Positions 61,415 to 64,000 of a DNA stretch of 64,000 bases are shown piece after piece; positions within the stretch are counted from its first letter, which is position 1; each line of letters starts with the position of its first letter. The notes beneath the pieces were generated by a model, which saw nothing but the letters and a program-made list of their open reading frames with translations, did no database searches and was not told where the DNA came from. The stretch comes from Streptomyces violens (GTDB lineage: Bacteria > Actinomycetota > Actinomycetes > Streptomycetales > Streptomycetaceae). The stretch is from assembly GCF_000717745.1 (NCBI RefSeq), contig NZ_JOBH01000003.1:124001-188000 (forward strand), given 5' to 3'. Both the position numbers and the translations under genes were made by a program.

Positions 61415-62461
61415 TTACACCGTCCCGCCGAGCCGGTGCAGCACGGCCTTGCGTACCGCCTCGGCGTCGATGTCCACGCCGCCCGCGCGCAGGAAGACGG
61501 CGTTCAGCAGCTGGTCGGTGGCCAGTTCGCCGAGCGCGCGGCGGTTCAGGAACGCGGTGAGCAGGTCGTCGACCTCGGGCAGGATGTCCGGGCCGAGGTG
61601 GGCCGCGATGATCTCGCGCAGCCGGGTCTCGTCCGGGTCGGGCAGGTCGAGGCGGACGCAGCGGCGCAGGAAGGCGGGCGGGAAGTCCCGCTCACCGTTG
61701 CTGGTGATCACCACGACCGGGAACTCCCGGCAGCGGACCCGGCCGCGGTGCACCGGCTCGGTCGCGCCCGGATCGGCGGTGAGCACGTCCACATCGGCCT
61801 GGTCCTCGGGCAGCCGGGCCAGCTCCGGGATCTCGAACTCGCCGCTCTCGAAGACCGCGAGCAGGTCGTTGGGCAGGTCCACATCGCCCTTGTCCAGCTC
61901 GTCGACGAGCAGCACGCGCGGCCGGTCGCGGGGCGCGAGGGCGGTGCCGAGCGGCCCGAGCCGGACGAACGTACCGATGTGCGGCTCCGGTTCGTCCCGG
62001 TCGCGGCGGAGCGACGCCTCGCGCAGCCGGCCCACCGCGTCGTACCGGTACAGCGCGTCCTGCAGCGTGGCGCGGCTGTTGACCGGCCAGTGCAGCACCC
62101 GGCCGAGCGACAGCTCGTGCGCGATGGCCTGCGCGAGCGAGGACTTGCCCGTGCCGGGATGGCCGGTGACCAGCAGCGGGCGGCGCAGGTGCAGCGCGGC
62201 GCTCACCACGTCGGCCTGCTCCGGGCCGATCAGATACGGGCCGCCGCCCGGCCCGGCGGCGGATGTCTCCCTGCGCGCGTGCCCGAAGCGGCGCCAGGGC
62301 GGCGCCTCGGGCATCGCGGGCCGGCGGGCCCGGCCGTCGCCGCGGAAGAGCCGCCAGCCGTCCGCGCCGCCGGTGCCGCGGTCGTCGGCGGGTCTTCCGG
62401 GGCCGGGGACGGCGGCGTCCGGGGCCTCGCGGGGGTCGGCGGGTGCGTTCTCGGTGCTCAT
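61415..62461 (-). CDS. MoxR-family AAA+ ATPase
   Basis: 348 aa. After a Pro/Gly-rich 60-residue leader, the AAA+ core has GHPGTGKS (100-107), Walker B LLVDELDK (184-191), the ITSNGERDFPPAFLRRC sensor region, and a C-terminal lid. MoxR ATPases act as chaperones together with vWA proteins. Here the vWA-like protein is encoded 5 bp downstream and a VMAP-C protein 15 bp upstream, so the three probably form one complex. Confidence 0.9.
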   Translation of the reverse strand: MSTENAPADPREAPDAAVPGPGRPADDRGTGGADGWRLFRGDGRARRPAMPEAPPWRRFGHARRETSAAGPGGGPYLIGPEQADVVSAALHLRRPLLVTGHPGTGKSSLAQAIAHELSLGRVLHWPVNSRATLQDALYRYDAVGRLREASLRRDRDEPEPHIGTFVRLGPLGTALAPRDRPRVLLVDELDKGDVDLPNDLLAVFESGEFEIPELARLPEDQADVDVLTADPGATEPVHRGRVRCREFPVVVITSNGERDFPPAFLRRCVRLDLPDPDETRLREIIAAHLGPDILPEVDDLLTAFLNRRALGELATDQLLNAVFLRAGGVDIDAEAVRKAVLHRLGGTV

Positions 62462-62476
62462 GGCTCCCTGGACTTC

Positions 62477-64000
62477 CTACAGTTCCGCTCGCTCGGAAGG
62501 GTCGGTCAGCTGCGCGGTCAGCGGCAGTGGGCGGCCCGGATCGTCCCACACCAGGACCGGACGGGCACGGTGCTCGTCGGGGGAGCGGCGGGCCTTGGCC
62601 CGGTACTCCCGTACGGCTTCGGGCAGTTGGTGCACCCGCGAGGGCGGGTCGAGCGCGAAGAGCCGGCCGCTGTCGGCCGCGTGCTCCCCGCGGTCCCACA
62701 GCAGTACCGGTACCCCGCAGGCCAGGCACCATGTGGCGGTCCTGGCGCGGGTGCCGTGCGGGGTGCCGATCACCACGACGGACGCGTCCAGGTCCTCGTC
62801 GAGCAGCCCGGCCACCCGGCCCGGGTCGTCGTGCGCCGCGTCCAGCCGCACCGCGCCCTTCTTGCCCAGCGCCCGCCACCGGCGCCGCCACACGCCGTCG
62901 CTGTCGGCCAGCCGCCGGATGCTGGGGCAGCGCAGCACCATCGGATAGCGGGTGCCGACGACCTTGGGCGGCAGCGGTCCCTCGCCCGCGGCGTCCAGGG
63001 AGTCCAGGTCGATCTCCAGATCGCCGTGTTCCACGATCAGTTCGACGGCCGGCCAGGCCTGCCCGACCGAGGCGCCGGCCAGCCGGTCCAGGTGCTTGTG
63101 CAGCACCTTGACGATCTCGGCCGGGGACAGCGGGTCGGCGCCCGCACCGGCCGCGGGCTGCAGCCGGCCGTCGCCCACATCCGTCCAGAACCCCACGTCG
63201 TACCGGCGGGTGCGGCCGTGGCCCGTGCCGCCGGTCAGCTCCACGACCAGCCGCGGCGGTGCGCTCACCGCGGACTGCGCCCACTGGTCGGCGTCGGCGC
63301 GCCGGTCGGCGAGGGTGGCTGCGTCGATGCCGAGGTGGCCCGCCATCCGCTCGTTCCACAGCCGCAGTTCGGTGCGCTGGGCGAGCGGGCTGCCGAGCGC
63401 CGCGACGAACTCCACCGCGCGCAGCAGCGCCGGTACGCCCGGTGTACCCGCCGGCACCTGCCGCCCGTCGCCCGCGCGGCTCTCCAGCGCGGTCACCCAG
63501 TGCCGCGCGTACGCGGCGAAGACCTTCGGGTCGCTGAGCCCCGTACCGTCCACCACCTCGTCCGGCAGCGGATACGGGAACGCGCTGCGGGTGGCCTCGG
63601 GGACCCGCCGCCGGACGTCGTCGGGGAGCGTGCCGAGCAGTTGCAGCAGCGCCTGCTCCTCCCAGGGGGACATCCAGCGGTCCGTCAGGCGCGGGGTGAG
63701 CCGGGCCAGGTCGCGCAGCGCGCGGGCGTTCGCCGGGTCGTACGGCGCGAGGACCTCGGCGAGCGCGGGCACCGCCCGGTCGACGGTCAGCAGGACCTCC
63801 GTCCACTCCTCCAGGGTGGGCAGCGAGCCGTCCTCGGGGTGCGGCAGCCGGCACCGCTCGGCGAAGCGCGCCGCGTGCTTGCGGACGTGTGCCTCGTCGG
63901 GCAGCGCGCGGTCCAGCAGTACCCGCAGGTCCTCGCGGAGCCGGTCGGGGGTGCGCTGCTGCGGTACCGGGTCCGCGCAGTCCGCGAGCAGCGCGCGGGC
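62477..64000 (-). CDS. vWA-MoxR-associated protein (VMAP-C), 5' end beyond window
   Basis: At least 508 codons, with no stop up to the right edge (residues reading LPDEAHVRKHAARFAERCRL lie upstream of the nearest GTG at 63772). The C-terminal part APPRLVVELTGG, LSPAEIVKVLHKHLDRL, VELIVEHGDLEIDLDSL and PKVVGTRYPMVLRCPS is the VMAP-C domain. VMAP proteins are the third partner of vWA-MoxR conflict systems and often carry the effector domain at their N-terminus, which here lies outside the window. Confidence 0.82.
   Translation of the reverse strand, partial: ARALLADCADPVPQQRTPDRLREDLRVLLDRALPDEAHVRKHAARFAERCRLPHPEDGSLPTLEEWTEVLLTVDRAVPALAEVLAPYDPANARALRDLARLTPRLTDRWMSPWEEQALLQLLGTLPDDVRRRVPEATRSAFPYPLPDEVVDGTGLSDPKVFAAYARHWVTALESRAGDGRQVPAGTPGVPALLRAVEFVAALGSPLAQRTELRLWNERMAGHLGIDAATLADRRADADQWAQSAVSAPPRLVVELTGGTGHGRTRRYDVGFWTDVGDGRLQPAAGAGADPLSPAEIVKVLHKHLDRLAGASVGQAWPAVELIVEHGDLEIDLDSLDAAGEGPLPPKVVGTRYPMVLRCPSIRRLADSDGVWRRRWRALGKKGAVRLDAAHDDPGRVAGLLDEDLDASVVVIGTPHGTRARTATWCLACGVPVLLWDRGEHAADSGRLFALDPPSRVHQLPEAVREYRAKARRSPDEHRARPVLVWDDPGRPLPLTAQLTDPSERAEL

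Noticed and set aside
58002..62948. Very long plus-strand open frame opposite the vWA and MoxR genes
   Set aside because: It has no recognisable domain, is Arg/Gly/Pro-rich, and mirrors the codon bias of the real minus-strand genes.

Overview
The window is high-GC actinobacterial chromosome, most likely Streptomyces. Third codon positions are almost all G or C, GTG starts are frequent, genes are packed with 4-bp stop/start overlaps, and the gene content (SigB-type sigma factor, IclR/XRE-cupin regulators, secreted guanyl RNase, macrolide glycosyltransferase, SAV_2336-like and VMAP proteins) is typical of that genus. I see no rRNA, tRNA, transposase, integrase or CRISPR array.

Left part (1-18.2 kb): a membrane GT2 glycosyltransferase, possibly cut by the window edge, is coupled to a GH5 cellulase-like lipoprotein. 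A SigB-family sigma factor lies tail-to-tail with an RsbW-like ATPase. An esterase, a fatty-acyl-CoA ligase, an MBL hydrolase with its TetR regulator, a YjbR-like protein and an SDR follow. A five-gene translationally coupled operon (11084-17493) fits 4-hydroxyproline catabolism: FAD oxidase, fused Fer2/FAD/BFD subunit, PHC deaminase-like DHDPS family protein, 4-hydroxyproline 2-epimerase and APC permease.

Middle (18.6-43.7 kb): a purine-salvage/purine-degradation island. It has catalase, a degenerate Gcl-like protein, hydroxypyruvate isomerase, uraD-uraH-uricase, three NCS2 purine permeases, 8-oxoguanine deaminase, malate synthase, a MobA-like nucleotidyltransferase, the IclR regulator AllR, a hydantoin/allantoin racemase-like protein and allantoinase. 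Several promoters share two palindromic elements that sit on the -35 and on the spacer or -10 regions, so catalase, uricase, malate synthase and allantoinase look like one regulon. A foreign-looking two-gene module (31983-36085: EACC1-like protein plus a caspase-SF1 helicase fusion) interrupts the island.

Right part (43.7-64 kb): a REC-like/degenerate-GGDEF/GT2 polysaccharide synthase with an O-acyltransferase, an XRE-cupin regulator with a small membrane partner, guanyl RNase, KDPG aldolase, the meta-cleavage lower pathway (hydratase, acetaldehyde dehydrogenase, aldolase) behind an IclR regulator, a divergent macrolide glycosyltransferase/P450 pair, a PheC-like secreted protein, and at the right edge a vWA/P-loop ATPase - MoxR - VMAP-C conflict-system operon that runs out of the window.

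The two conflict modules (caspase-helicase/EACC1 and vWA-MoxR-VMAP) and the shared purine-regulon promoter architecture are the most notable contents.
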